NCBI GenBank assembly: GCA_035649235.1
Contig: DASRJX010000049.1
Coordinates: 1-30,867, forward strand
DNA length: 30,867 nt
Origin: DASRJX01 sp035649235
GTDB lineage: Bacteria; Acidobacteriota; Polarisedimenticolia; Gp22-AA2
Direction: 5' to 3'
Shown here: positions 9,371 through 17,008 of the stretch, one piece after another
Layout of the letters: each line of letters opens with the position of its first letter
Numbering within the stretch: the first letter of the stretch is position 1
The notes under the pieces: model-generated
The model's database searches: none
What the model saw: the letters and a program-made list of their open reading frames with translations, nothing else
What the model was told of the DNA's origin: nothing
Made by a program: the position numbers and the translations under genes

Positions 9371-9708
9371 CCGAGGATGGAGGCCCGGCCCCGTAGAACC
9401 GATCCCGGGCGCAGTTCGATTACCGGTGTCGCGATCTCCCCTTCGAAGCGGGCAGTCGCGTCGAGGCGGATGCGATCCGAGGCGCGCATCGTGCCGCGCG
9501 CCTTCCCCGCGAGCTTGGCGCTCTGCACCTCGACGTCGGCTTCCATCCTGCCGGTCGCCGCGAGCGTGAGCGGCCCCGCGAGGTCGACCTCTCCCAGGAA
9601 GGTGCCGCACACGACCACTTCTCCCTGCCCTTTGAGCCGGCCCTTGAAACGCGTCTGGATGCCGATGATGGTGTGCCCGCCGGTGGGCGCGCCGCCGGAG
9701 CCGGACAT
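9343..9708 (-). CDS. Bactofilin-family polymer-forming protein (DUF583)
   Basis: The 121-residue product has the repetitive short beta-strand pattern of bactofilins (GRLKGQGEVVVCGTFLGEVD, then LAGPLTLAATGRMEADVEV and related turns). These fold into a right-handed beta-helix that polymerises into cytoskeletal or membrane-associated scaffolds. The frame is open further upstream to 9912, but that extension reads through the tRNA-Gly gene and yields the peptide GIAQLVERKLPKLEVAGSRP, a typical tRNA artefact. The ATG at 9708 is therefore chosen. A GTG at 9777, downstream of the tRNA, is an alternative that would add 23 residues. It follows the tRNA on the same strand and may be cotranscribed with mnmA. 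Confidence 0.78.
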   Translation of the reverse strand: MSGSGGAPTGGHTIIGIQTRFKGRLKGQGEVVVCGTFLGEVDLAGPLTLAATGRMEADVEVQSAKLAGKARGTMRASDRIRLDATARFEGEIATPVIELRPGSVLRGRASILGRRNSPAVR

Positions 9709-9812
9709 CCCACCGGGAGCCCGCGCCTCGGAGGAAGCGAGCGAGCGGGCCTGCCGGCGCAGGCTCTTGAGCCACACCCCGGCTTGTTCGGCGAGCCTCA
9801 GGAGGAGAGAGT

Positions 9813-9888
9813 TGGAGCGGGCAACGGGCCTCGAACCCGCGACCTCAAGCTTGGGAAGCTTGCGCTCTACCAACTGAGCTATGCCCGC
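9813..9888 (-). tRNA. tRNA-Gly (anticodon CCC)
   Basis: Read on the minus strand, the cloverleaf is complete. It has a 7-bp acceptor stem GCGGGCA/TGCCCGC, a D arm GCTC-AGTTGGTA-GAGC and an anticodon arm CAAGC-TTCCCAA-GCTTG with anticodon CCC. The variable loop is AGGTC and the T arm is GCGGG-TTCGAGG-CCCGT, closed by a G-U pair. The discriminator is U and the 3' CCA is encoded (9815-9813). It decodes GGG glycine codons. It lies 24 bases after the mnmA stop, so it may be processed from that operon's transcript. Confidence 0.95.
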
Positions 9889-9912
9889 CCCGATCCGCGG
9901 CCAATCTAGCAT

Positions 9913-11007
9913 TCACGCGACGAGGGTGTCAAACCCGGCGCCGATGAAACCGCCGCCCAGCAGCCGGTCTCCCTCATAGAGGACGGCGGCCTGGCCCGGA
10001 GTGATCGCCCGCTGCGGCGCGTCGAAGGTCAGTCGGAACCGTCGTCCGGAAAGCGGGATCGCGGTGGCGACGGCGCCTTCGTGCGTCGAGCGGATGCGCG
10101 CCGTCACGCGCACCGGTCCCGAGGGCTCCTCGATCGAGACCCAGTTGGCCCGCTCGGCCACGAGCACAGACCCGTACTGCTCGTGCTCCTCTCCGACCAC
10201 GACGCGATTGCGGACCGTGTCGAGCGCCACCACGTAATAGGCCCGGTCGGCCGCGATCCCGAGACCGCGCCGCTGTCCGATGGTGTAGGCGGCGAGTCCC
10301 CGGTGACGGCCCAGGAGGCGGCCGTCCGTCGTGACCATCTCCCCCGGCTCGCCCGCGTCGCCGCCTTCCCGGGTGATGAAGTCGACGTAGCGCCCGTCGG
10401 GCACGAAGCAGATGTCCTGGCTGTCCGGCTTGTCGGCGTTCGGCAGCCCCGCCTCGGCGGCCAGCGCCCGTACCTCCGTCTTCTTCAGCTCGCCGATCGG
10501 GAAGAGCGCCCGCGCGAGCTGCTCCTGGCTCAGCTCGAACAGGAAGTAACTCTGGTCGCGCGCCCTGTCGGCCGCCCTCAGGAGCTGCAGCCGGCCGCTT
10601 CCCGGCTCGCGGCTCACCCGGGCGTAGTGTCCCGTGGCGATCCGATCCGATCCGAGACCGGCGGCCCGCGCCATGAGATGGACGAACTTCGGGCCGGTGT
10701 TGCAGGCGACGCAGGGCACGGGCGTGCGCCCGCTCCGGTACCCGGCGATGAACGGGTCGATCACCTCGGCGCGGAACTCCTCCTCCATGTTGAGGACGTA
10801 GAACGGGATCCCCAGCCGATCGGCGGCGGCCCTGGCGTCATAGAGATCGCGCGGCGAGCAGCACCGGCCGTAGACCGGACGCCCGTCGCGGCTCCGGTCG
10901 TACAACTGCATCGACAGCCCCACGACGGGGTCGCCCTGGGATCGCAGCAGGAGCGCGGCGACCGAGGAGTCGACGCCGCCGCTCATGGCCACGGCCACGC
11001 GGCTCAT
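9913..11007 (-). CDS. mnmA: tRNA-specific 2-thiouridylase MnmA
   Basis: The 364-residue enzyme activates U34 of tRNA-Lys, -Glu and -Gln with ATP and inserts sulfur to form s2U34. The PP-loop SGGVDSS (9-15) binds ATP. The catalytic pair is C102 in PCVACN and C200 in SQDICFVPDG, matching the two cysteines of the family. GHYARV, KPDSQD and GQRRGLGI are other conserved stretches. The length is typical. Its ATG overlaps the stop of the FHA gene by 4 bases. The cysteine desulfurase two genes upstream is the expected sulfur source. Transfer to MnmA may be direct, since no TusA-E genes are seen here. Confidence 0.97.
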   Translation of the reverse strand: MSRVAVAMSGGVDSSVAALLLRSQGDPVVGLSMQLYDRSRDGRPVYGRCCSPRDLYDARAAADRLGIPFYVLNMEEEFRAEVIDPFIAGYRSGRTPVPCVACNTGPKFVHLMARAAGLGSDRIATGHYARVSREPGSGRLQLLRAADRARDQSYFLFELSQEQLARALFPIGELKKTEVRALAAEAGLPNADKPDSQDICFVPDGRYVDFITREGGDAGEPGEMVTTDGRLLGRHRGLAAYTIGQRRGLGIAADRAYYVVALDTVRNRVVVGEEHEQYGSVLVAERANWVSIEEPSGPVRVTARIRSTHEGAVATAIPLSGRRFRLTFDAPQRAITPGQAAVLYEGDRLLGGGFIGAGFDTLVA

Positions 11008-11534
11008 GCCTGCGCCGCCTCTTCGTCCATCAGGATCAGCATGAAGTGCGTGCCGCCGATGCGGAACTCGGAGCGGTCCTGCAGCTCAACCTCCGCCACC
11101 TTGACCTCGTTCACGAACGTACCGTTCGTGCTGCCGAGATCCCGCAGCACGACGCGGGAGCCCTGGATCTCCAGCCGGGCGTGCTGGCGCGACACCTCGG
11201 GGTCGTCGACGTTGACGTCCGACTCGACCCGTCCGATGACCGTCGAGGCGCGCTCGACCTTGTAGATCGTGCCGGCCGCCTTGCCCTGCAGGACCGCGAG
11301 CGACACGCGCATCCCCGCCGGCATCAAGAGTCCGCCCTGGGGCACCTGAGGGTGCGCCGGCAGCAGGCTGGCGTCGGCGTCGAGGCGGGCCGTCTCGTCG
11401 CCCGGCGGCGGGCCGAGCTTGACTTGGAGCGAGGTCTTGCAGTTGGGACAGCGCACGGTGGCCTCGACCCGTCCGCCCAGCTTCGCGGGGTCCAGGTTGT
11501 ACCGCCGGCCGCAGGAGGTGCAGGTGACGATCAC
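11004..11534 (-). CDS. FHA-domain protein with N-terminal zinc ribbon
   Basis: The 176-residue protein begins with an MJ0042-type zinc ribbon, with C5-C8 and C29-C32 in paired CxxC motifs (TCTSCGRRY, CPNCKTS). After a linker of about 40 residues comes a forkhead-associated domain (about 76-170). It has the phosphothreonine-binding signature G101-R102, S115-R-Q-H118 and STNGT (135-139). FHA domains bind phosphothreonine peptides, so a Ser/Thr kinase partner is likely somewhere in the genome, though none is seen here. The start is GTG at 11534, overlapping the nifS stop by 4 bases, and its own stop overlaps mnmA by 4 bases. Translation is thus coupled between the two sulfur-transfer genes. Its role there is unknown. 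Confidence 0.9.
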   Translation of the reverse strand: MIVTCTSCGRRYNLDPAKLGGRVEATVRCPNCKTSLQVKLGPPPGDETARLDADASLLPAHPQVPQGGLLMPAGMRVSLAVLQGKAAGTIYKVERASTVIGRVESDVNVDDPEVSRQHARLEIQGSRVVLRDLGSTNGTFVNEVKVAEVELQDRSEFRIGGTHFMLILMDEEAAQA

Positions 11535-12700
11535 GAGGGCGACCTGACGCCGTGGGCGGTGCGGGCGGACGTCCTCTCGAGAACCTTGGGGAGGACCCCC
11601 AGGAAGGCCTCGACGTCCTCCTCCGTCGTCATCGGGCCGAGGCTGATCCGGATCGACGCCGCCGCCTCCTCGGCGAGGCCCATCGCCAGCAGCGTGGCGG
11701 AGCGTCTCGCGGTGCCCGCTGAGCAGGCGGATCCCGCCGACACGGCGACCCCCTCCAGGTCGAGGGCGCAGACGAGCGACTCCGCGACGACACCCGGAAG
11801 ATAGAGGCTCGTCGTGTTCGGCAGCCGCGGGGAGGCCGCGCCGTTCACGCGCGCCCCGACGCCCATCAGGGCGACTCCCCGCTCGAGGCGCTCCCGCAGC
11901 GCCGCGATCCGCGCCGCCTCCGATCCGAGGCCCGTCCGCGCCGCCTCCGCGGCGGCGCCGAAGGCCGCCGCCAGCGCGACGCTCTCGGTGCCCGGCCGGC
12001 GGTTGAGCTCCTGGCCGCCTCCGCGCAGGTGAGGCTCGACCCGCAGACCCTGCCGCACCACGAGCGCACCGATCCCCTGCGGCCCGCCCATCTTGTGGGC
12101 CGCCACGCTCAGCAGGTCGGCGCCGATGCGGGAGACGTCCACGGGGATGCGGCCCGCCCCTTGCGCGGCGTCGCAGTGGATCGGGATGCCGGTGCCGCGC
12201 AGTGCTTTGGCCACTTCGTCCACGGGCTGCACGGTCCCGGTCTCGTTGTTGGCCAGCATCAGGGTGACCAGGGCCGTGCGCCGGGGTTCCGCGGCCTCCA
12301 CCATGGCCCGCGCGTCGACCCGTCCCGAGGCATCCGGCCGCACGCGGACCACCTCGAACCCTCGGGACTCGAGATCGTGAAGGACCCGATCGACCGAGGG
12401 ATGCTCGAACGCGGAGCTCACGATGCGGCGCGCCTCGGGCGCCGCGGCGCGCGCCACCCCGTAGATCGCCAGGTTGTTCGCCTCGGTCCCTCCCGAGGTC
12501 AGCACCACGTCGCGAGGCTCGGCCCCCAGCAGGGCCGCCACGGACTCACGCGCCGATTCGATCGCCATCCGCGCGCGATGGCCGAAGGAGTGCACGCTGC
12601 TGGGATTGCCCCAGACCGCATCCAGGTGCTCGAGCAGCGCGGCGCGCGCCTCCTTGCGGATCGGCGTGGTGGCGTTGCAATCCAGGTACGCGCGCCTCAT
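11531..12700 (-). CDS. Cysteine desulfurase (NifS/IscS family)
   Basis: A 389-residue class V PLP-dependent aminotransferase-fold enzyme that takes sulfur from cysteine as an enzyme persulfide, giving alanine. Visible marks are YLDCNATTP at the start, TSGGTEANN (68-76), EHPSV with H100, ANNETGT (150-156), CDAAQ with D177 and Q180, the PLP lysine K203 in AAHKMGGPQG, and the sulfur-carrying C326 in SAGSACSAG. It heads an operon with the FHA protein and mnmA, so supplying sulfur for tRNA s2U is its likely job. A role in Fe-S assembly cannot be excluded. The ATG at 12700 is chosen over one at 12736 because the upstream codon lies in the -35 box of a promoter whose start site falls at about 12700, making this message leaderless. 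Confidence 0.94.
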   Translation of the reverse strand: MRRAYLDCNATTPIRKEARAALLEHLDAVWGNPSSVHSFGHRARMAIESARESVAALLGAEPRDVVLTSGGTEANNLAIYGVARAAAPEARRIVSSAFEHPSVDRVLHDLESRGFEVVRVRPDASGRVDARAMVEAAEPRRTALVTLMLANNETGTVQPVDEVAKALRGTGIPIHCDAAQGAGRIPVDVSRIGADLLSVAAHKMGGPQGIGALVVRQGLRVEPHLRGGGQELNRRPGTESVALAAAFGAAAEAARTGLGSEAARIAALRERLERGVALMGVGARVNGAASPRLPNTTSLYLPGVVAESLVCALDLEGVAVSAGSACSAGTARRSATLLAMGLAEEAAASIRISLGPMTTEEDVEAFLGVLPKVLERTSARTAHGVRSPS

Positions 12701-12706
12701 TCGCGG

Positions 12707-12736
12707 AACGTAGCACAGGAGCCGAATCCTTGACAA
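12707..12736 (-). promoter_or_regulatory. Promoter of the nifS-FHA-mnmA operon (apparently leaderless)
   Basis: On the minus strand, TTGTCA (12736-12731), 18 bases and TACGTT (12712-12707), with a TG extension (TGC) before the -10, form a sigma-70-type promoter. The expected start site, about 7 bases on, coincides with the A of the ATG at 12700. There is no ribosome-binding site. The -35 overlaps the -35 of the divergent ileS promoter. Confidence 0.6.
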
Positions 12737-12759
12737 CGTCGAGAGCCGGATGCTAGATT
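12730..12759 (+). promoter_or_regulatory. Extended -10 promoter of the ileS operon
   Basis: TTGACA (12730-12735), 18 bases and TAGATT (12754-12759), preceded by TGC (extended -10), form a strong sigma-70-type promoter. Transcription would start near 12766, giving a leader of about 55 bases with an AGAGAGGA ribosome-binding site before the GTG at 12821. The -35 shares five bases with the -35 of the nifS promoter on the other strand. Confidence 0.7.
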
Positions 12760-12820
12760 CGCGCCTCTTCCGACCGGGCCAACCCGTTGGCCGCCAACGC
12801 GATAGAGAGGATCCCGCGAC

Positions 12821-15664
12821 GTGCAGCCGCTCGACATCAAGGCGACAGTCAACCTGCCGCGCACGGACTTTCCGATGAAGGCCGATCTCCCCCGGCGCGA
12901 GCCGGGAATGCTGCAGCGCTGGGATCGGATGGATCTCTACGGCGCCATCCGGAGATCACGGCGCGGCCGGCCGCTCTTCGTCCTGCACGACGGGCCGCCG
13001 TACGCGAACGGGCACATCCACCTCGGCCAGTCGCTCAACAAGATCCTCAAGGACATGGTCGTGAAGTCGCGGACGATGATGGGCCGCGACGCACCCTACG
13101 TGCCGGGCTGGGACTGCCACGGGCTGCCGATCGAGCACCAGGTCGACCGGGACCTCGGGCCGAAGAAGACGCGCATGACGCCTCTCGAGATCCGCGCCGC
13201 CTGCCGCGCCTACGCCGAGAAGTTCATCGACATCCAGCGCGAGGAGTTCCGCCGCCTGGGCGTGTTCGGGGAATGGGCCCGGCCGTACCGGACGCTGGAC
13301 CCGGCCTACGAGGCCACCATCGTCGAGCAGATCGGCGTCTTCGCCGGGAGCGGCAACATTTACCGCGACAAGCGCTCGGTCCATTGGTGCGCGCACTGCG
13401 CCACGGCGCTCGCCGAGGCCGAGGTCGAATACGACGATCACGTCTCGCCGGCCATCACCGTCCGCTTCCCGCTCACAGGAGAGGCGCTCCTCGAGCGGTT
13501 CCCCGTCCTGAGCGGCCGCAAGGTCTCGGTCCTGATCTGGACCACGACCCCCTGGACCCTCCCCGCGAACGTGGCCGTCGCCCTGCACCCGGATTTCGAG
13601 TACCAGTTCGTGGACCTGGGGGAGGAGGTCGTGCTGCTGGCCGCCGACCGCGTGGGCGCAGTGCCGGGGGTCCGCCGCGACTCTCCGCCACGGGTCCTGG
13701 CCTCGGCCCGGGGCCGCGATCTCGTGGACCTCGCGGTCGCGGCCTCCCCCTATCCCTGGGCGGCCGGGGGCCGGTCGCGCCTGGTCCTGGGAGACCACGT
13801 CACCCGCGACACGGGGACGGGCGCCGTCCACACGGCCCCCGGACACGGGATGGACGACTTCCTGACCGGCCGCCGCTACGGTCTGCCGATCGTCTCGCCC
13901 GTGGACGAGCGCGGGCGGTTCACAAAGGAGATCGAGGCCTTCGCCGGCCGCAAGGTCTTCGAGGCGAATGACGCCATCATCGAGGACCTGCGCGCCCGGG
14001 GCCTGCTCTTCCACGCCGAGACGATCACGCACCCCTATCCGCACTGCTGGCGGTGCAAGAACCCGATCCTCTTCCGCGCCACCGAGCAGTGGTGGATCGC
14101 ACTCGACCAGAACGATCTCAGGCGGCGATCCCTCGAGGCGATCGAGGGCGTCCGCTGGATCCCGGCCGCCGGATCGCTGCGCATCGGCGGCATGCTAAGG
14201 ACGCGGCCCGACTGGTGCATCTCCCGCCAGCGCGTGTGGGGCGTGCCCCTTCCGTTCCCCTTCTGCGGAGCCTGCGGGCGGGAGGTGGTCGATCCGGAGT
14301 TCATCGCGCGGACGGCGGCGCTGTTCCGCGAGCAGGGCAGCGACGCCTGGTTCTCCCCCGAGGCCTTCGGTCGACTGGCCGAGGGAACGCCCTGCCCGCA
14401 CTGCGGAGAGCGCCGTCTGGAGCCGCGCAACGAGGTGGTGGACGTCTGGTTCGAGTCGGGAGTGTCGTATACCGCCCTGCGCCAGGCCCGTTCCGGCTAC
14501 CCGTGGCCCTCCGACATCTACCTGGAAGGGAGCGACCAGCACCGCGGCTGGTTCCATTCGTCGCTCCTGGTAGCCGTGGAGGGCGCCGGGTCCGCCCCCT
14601 ACCGGAGCGTGCTGACGCACGGCTTCACCCTCGACGGCTCCGGTCGGAAGATGTCGAAGTCGATGGGGAACGTCATCTCGCCGCAGGATGTCATCCGCGA
14701 TCACGGCGCCGACGTGCTGCGTCTCTGGGTCGCGACGGTCGACTTCCTGGAGGACATGCGGCTGTCGCCCGAGATCCTGACGCGCAACGCCGAGGCGTAC
14801 CGGAAGATCCGCAACACCTGCCGGTTCATCCTCGGCAACCTGCACGACTTCGACGCGCGTCGCGACGCGCTGCCGCTCGACGACCTCGTCGAGATCGATC
14901 GGTGGGCCCTGCACCAGCTCAACGACGTGAGCGCGCGGGTCGTCCAGGCCTATGCCGACTTCCAGCTTCACCTGGCGACGCAGGCGATCCACCGGTTCTG
15001 CGCGGTCACGCTGAGCTCGCTCTACCTCGACATCCTGAAGGACCGGCTGTACATCGAGCCCCCGGCGTCGCGAGAGCGGCGCTCGGCGCAGACGGCGATC
15101 CGCATCATCCTGGACGGGGTGACCAGGCTCATGGCGCCGATCCTCTGCTTCACCGCGGAGGAAGTCTGGCAGGTTCTGCTCGGCCGCCGCGACGGCGACG
15201 CCCTCGACTCGAGCGTGCACACGCAGGAGTTCCCGGAGCCCCTGCCGCTCGGCGAGGACGGCGACCTCCTGTCGCGCTTCGAGCGGCTCCTCGAGGTGCG
15301 CGAGGAGGTCCTGAAGGCACTCGAGATCGCGCGTGCCCGCGGCACCATCGGCAACGGTCTCGAGGCCGAAGTCGTCGTCGAGGCGCCCTCCGACCTGCGC
15401 CCCCTGCTGGAGCGGCACGCCGGCCTCCTGCCCGCGCTCTTCATCGTGTCGCGCGCCGTCCTCGGAAAGGCGGCCGATGTCACCCACGAGAGCGAGCGGT
15501 TCCCGGGGCTGCGGCTCGCGGTCCTCAAGGCGCCCGGCTTGAAGTGCGAGCGGTGCTGGAACGTGACCTCCGACGTCGGCGGCGACCAGGAGCTCCCGCG
15601 GCTGTGCGCGCGGTGCGTGCGCGCGGTGCGTTCGATCCTGGCGACGCGGGAGCCTCTCGGTTGA
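12821..15664 (+). CDS. ileS: Isoleucyl-tRNA synthetase
   Basis: The 947-residue class I synthetase charges tRNA-Ile. It has the HDGPPYANGHIHLGQ signature (56-70), in which the last residue of the HIGH motif is Gln. The editing (CP1) domain contains WTTTPWTLPANVA, and TGAVHTAPGHG is also recognisable. DVWFESGVS, YLEGSDQHRGWFHSS and the KMSKS loop GRKMSKSMGN follow. The C-terminal zinc site is CERCW and CARCV, as in bacterial-type IleRS. An additional cysteine pair, CGAC and CPHC, occurs in the middle of the protein before DVWFESG. The start is GTG with AGAGAGGA upstream. It is the first gene of an overlapping plus-strand operon, and its TGA overlaps the TTG start of lspA. Confidence 0.97.
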   Translation: MQPLDIKATVNLPRTDFPMKADLPRREPGMLQRWDRMDLYGAIRRSRRGRPLFVLHDGPPYANGHIHLGQSLNKILKDMVVKSRTMMGRDAPYVPGWDCHGLPIEHQVDRDLGPKKTRMTPLEIRAACRAYAEKFIDIQREEFRRLGVFGEWARPYRTLDPAYEATIVEQIGVFAGSGNIYRDKRSVHWCAHCATALAEAEVEYDDHVSPAITVRFPLTGEALLERFPVLSGRKVSVLIWTTTPWTLPANVAVALHPDFEYQFVDLGEEVVLLAADRVGAVPGVRRDSPPRVLASARGRDLVDLAVAASPYPWAAGGRSRLVLGDHVTRDTGTGAVHTAPGHGMDDFLTGRRYGLPIVSPVDERGRFTKEIEAFAGRKVFEANDAIIEDLRARGLLFHAETITHPYPHCWRCKNPILFRATEQWWIALDQNDLRRRSLEAIEGVRWIPAAGSLRIGGMLRTRPDWCISRQRVWGVPLPFPFCGACGREVVDPEFIARTAALFREQGSDAWFSPEAFGRLAEGTPCPHCGERRLEPRNEVVDVWFESGVSYTALRQARSGYPWPSDIYLEGSDQHRGWFHSSLLVAVEGAGSAPYRSVLTHGFTLDGSGRKMSKSMGNVISPQDVIRDHGADVLRLWVATVDFLEDMRLSPEILTRNAEAYRKIRNTCRFILGNLHDFDARRDALPLDDLVEIDRWALHQLNDVSARVVQAYADFQLHLATQAIHRFCAVTLSSLYLDILKDRLYIEPPASRERRSAQTAIRIILDGVTRLMAPILCFTAEEVWQVLLGRRDGDALDSSVHTQEFPEPLPLGEDGDLLSRFERLLEVREEVLKALEIARARGTIGNGLEAEVVVEAPSDLRPLLERHAGLLPALFIVSRAVLGKAADVTHESERFPGLRLAVLKAPGLKCERCWNVTSDVGGDQELPRLCARCVRAVRSILATREPLG

Positions 15665-16203
15665 GCCGCGAGGCCGGCCTCCGCGCCCTGTTCGCCCTGC
15701 TCAGCGCCGCCGTCCTGCTGCTCGATCAGGGAACGAAGCACCTGGTGACGGCGGCGATGTCGCTGCATGCCTCCGTGGAGGTGATCCCGAACCTGTTCCA
15801 CCTCACCCTGGTCACCAATCGGGGCGCGCTCTTCGGACTGCTCCACGATCTCCCCGATCCCTACCGGTCCTCGCTGTTCACGCTGGTCCCGTTGATGGCA
15901 GTCGGGCTCATCGTGTTCTTCCAGCTGCGCACGACGCTGCAGGACTCCCTGGCGCACACGGGCCTGGCCCTCATCCTGGGCGGGGCCCTCGGCAACCTGG
16001 TCGATCGCGTCCGCCTCGGGCACGTCATCGACTTCCTCGACGTCTTCATCGGCGATCACCACTGGCCCGCTTTCAACGCGGCCGATTCCTCGATCTGCAT
16101 CGGCGTGTCGCTGCTGATCCTGGACCTCATGCTGTCGGGCCGCCACCGGCGCGAGCCGGAGACGACCCGGACGGGTTCCTGCGATGCACCCGGTTCTCTT
16201 TGA
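15661..16203 (+). CDS. lspA: Lipoprotein signal peptidase (signal peptidase II)
   Basis: The 180-residue inner-membrane aspartic protease removes signal peptides from diacylglyceryl-modified prolipoproteins. Four hydrophobic segments can be seen (about 8-24, 70-90, 98-115, 140-160). The catalytic aspartates are D124 in HVIDFLD and D142 in FNAADSSICIG, and VTNRGALFGL and GALGNLVDRV are family signatures. The start is TTG at 15661, overlapping the ileS stop (TTGA). The sequence aligns from the first residue with the typical N terminus before LLLDQGTKHLV. It is followed by lgt with a 20-base overlap, putting consecutive steps of lipoprotein maturation together. Confidence 0.95.
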   Translation: MSREAGLRALFALLSAAVLLLDQGTKHLVTAAMSLHASVEVIPNLFHLTLVTNRGALFGLLHDLPDPYRSSLFTLVPLMAVGLIVFFQLRTTLQDSLAHTGLALILGGALGNLVDRVRLGHVIDFLDVFIGDHHWPAFNAADSSICIGVSLLILDLMLSGRHRREPETTRTGSCDAPGSL

Positions 16204-17008
16204 GCTCGACCTCGGCTCTTTTGGCCGACTGACCATCGGGACGTACGGGCTGTTCTACGCCGTGGGCTTCCTCCTGGCCCTGCGCCTGGGCGTCTCCTAC
16301 GCCCGCCGGGAAGGCATCGAGGCCGGGCGGATCGTCGATCTGGGCATCGTCAGCCTCCTCGCCGGATTCGTCGGCGCGAAGCTGCTGCTCTACGTGATCG
16401 ACGCGCGCTACTACCTCGATCACCCGTTCGAGATGGTGCGCAGCCTGCGCTCCGCGGGGGTCTTCTATGGCGGCCTGGCCCTGGCGGCCATGTCCAGCGT
16501 GTGGTACGTCCGCCGCCACCACCTGCCCCTGGGCAAGGTGGCCGACCTCGCGGCCCCGGCGCTCGCCCTCGGCCAGGGGATCGGCCGGCTCGGCTGCTTC
16601 GCCGCGGGCTGCTGCTACGGCAAGAACTGCGACTGGCCCTGGGCCGTCACCTTCACGGAACCGCGCGCCTACGATCTCACCCAGGTTCCTCTCGGGGTCC
16701 CGTTGCATCCCACGCAGCTGTATCATGCGGCGGCCGACGCTCTGATCCTGCTGGTCACGATGGGGCTGATGCGCCGCCGGCGGTTCGCCGGCCAGGTGTT
16801 CTGGGCCTACCTGCTGCTCTACTCGCTGCTGCGCTTCCTGGTCGAATTCTGGAGGGGGGACTCGGCCCGCGGGCTCTTCCTCGGTGGCGCCGTGTCCACC
16901 TCGCAGATCATCTCCATCCCGGTCGCCGTGCTGTCCTTGTCGATGCTCATCGTCCTGTCGCGCAGGGCCCGGGCCGCGGCCGCCGCCGGCTCGCCGGTCC
17001 ATCGATGA
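16184..17008 (+). CDS. lgt: Phosphatidylglycerol-prolipoprotein diacylglyceryl transferase
   Basis: The 274-residue polytopic membrane enzyme moves diacylglycerol from phosphatidylglycerol to the lipobox cysteine, the step before LspA. The Lgt signature is GQGIGRLGCFAAGCCYGK. Other conserved stretches are GVFYGGL, HPTQLYH and FLVEFWRGD. About seven membrane segments are visible and the length is typical. It starts inside the 3' end of lspA (20-base overlap), and its stop overlaps the rluD start (ATGA). Confidence 0.96.
   Translation: MHPVLFELDLGSFGRLTIGTYGLFYAVGFLLALRLGVSYARREGIEAGRIVDLGIVSLLAGFVGAKLLLYVIDARYYLDHPFEMVRSLRSAGVFYGGLALAAMSSVWYVRRHHLPLGKVADLAAPALALGQGIGRLGCFAAGCCYGKNCDWPWAVTFTEPRAYDLTQVPLGVPLHPTQLYHAAADALILLVTMGLMRRRRFAGQVFWAYLLLYSLLRFLVEFWRGDSARGLFLGGAVSTSQIISIPVAVLSLSMLIVLSRRARAAAAAGSPVHR

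Noticed and set aside
9713..9912. N-terminal extension of the bactofilin
   Set aside because: Most of it (9813-9888) is tRNA-Gly sequence translated in one frame, a known artefact.
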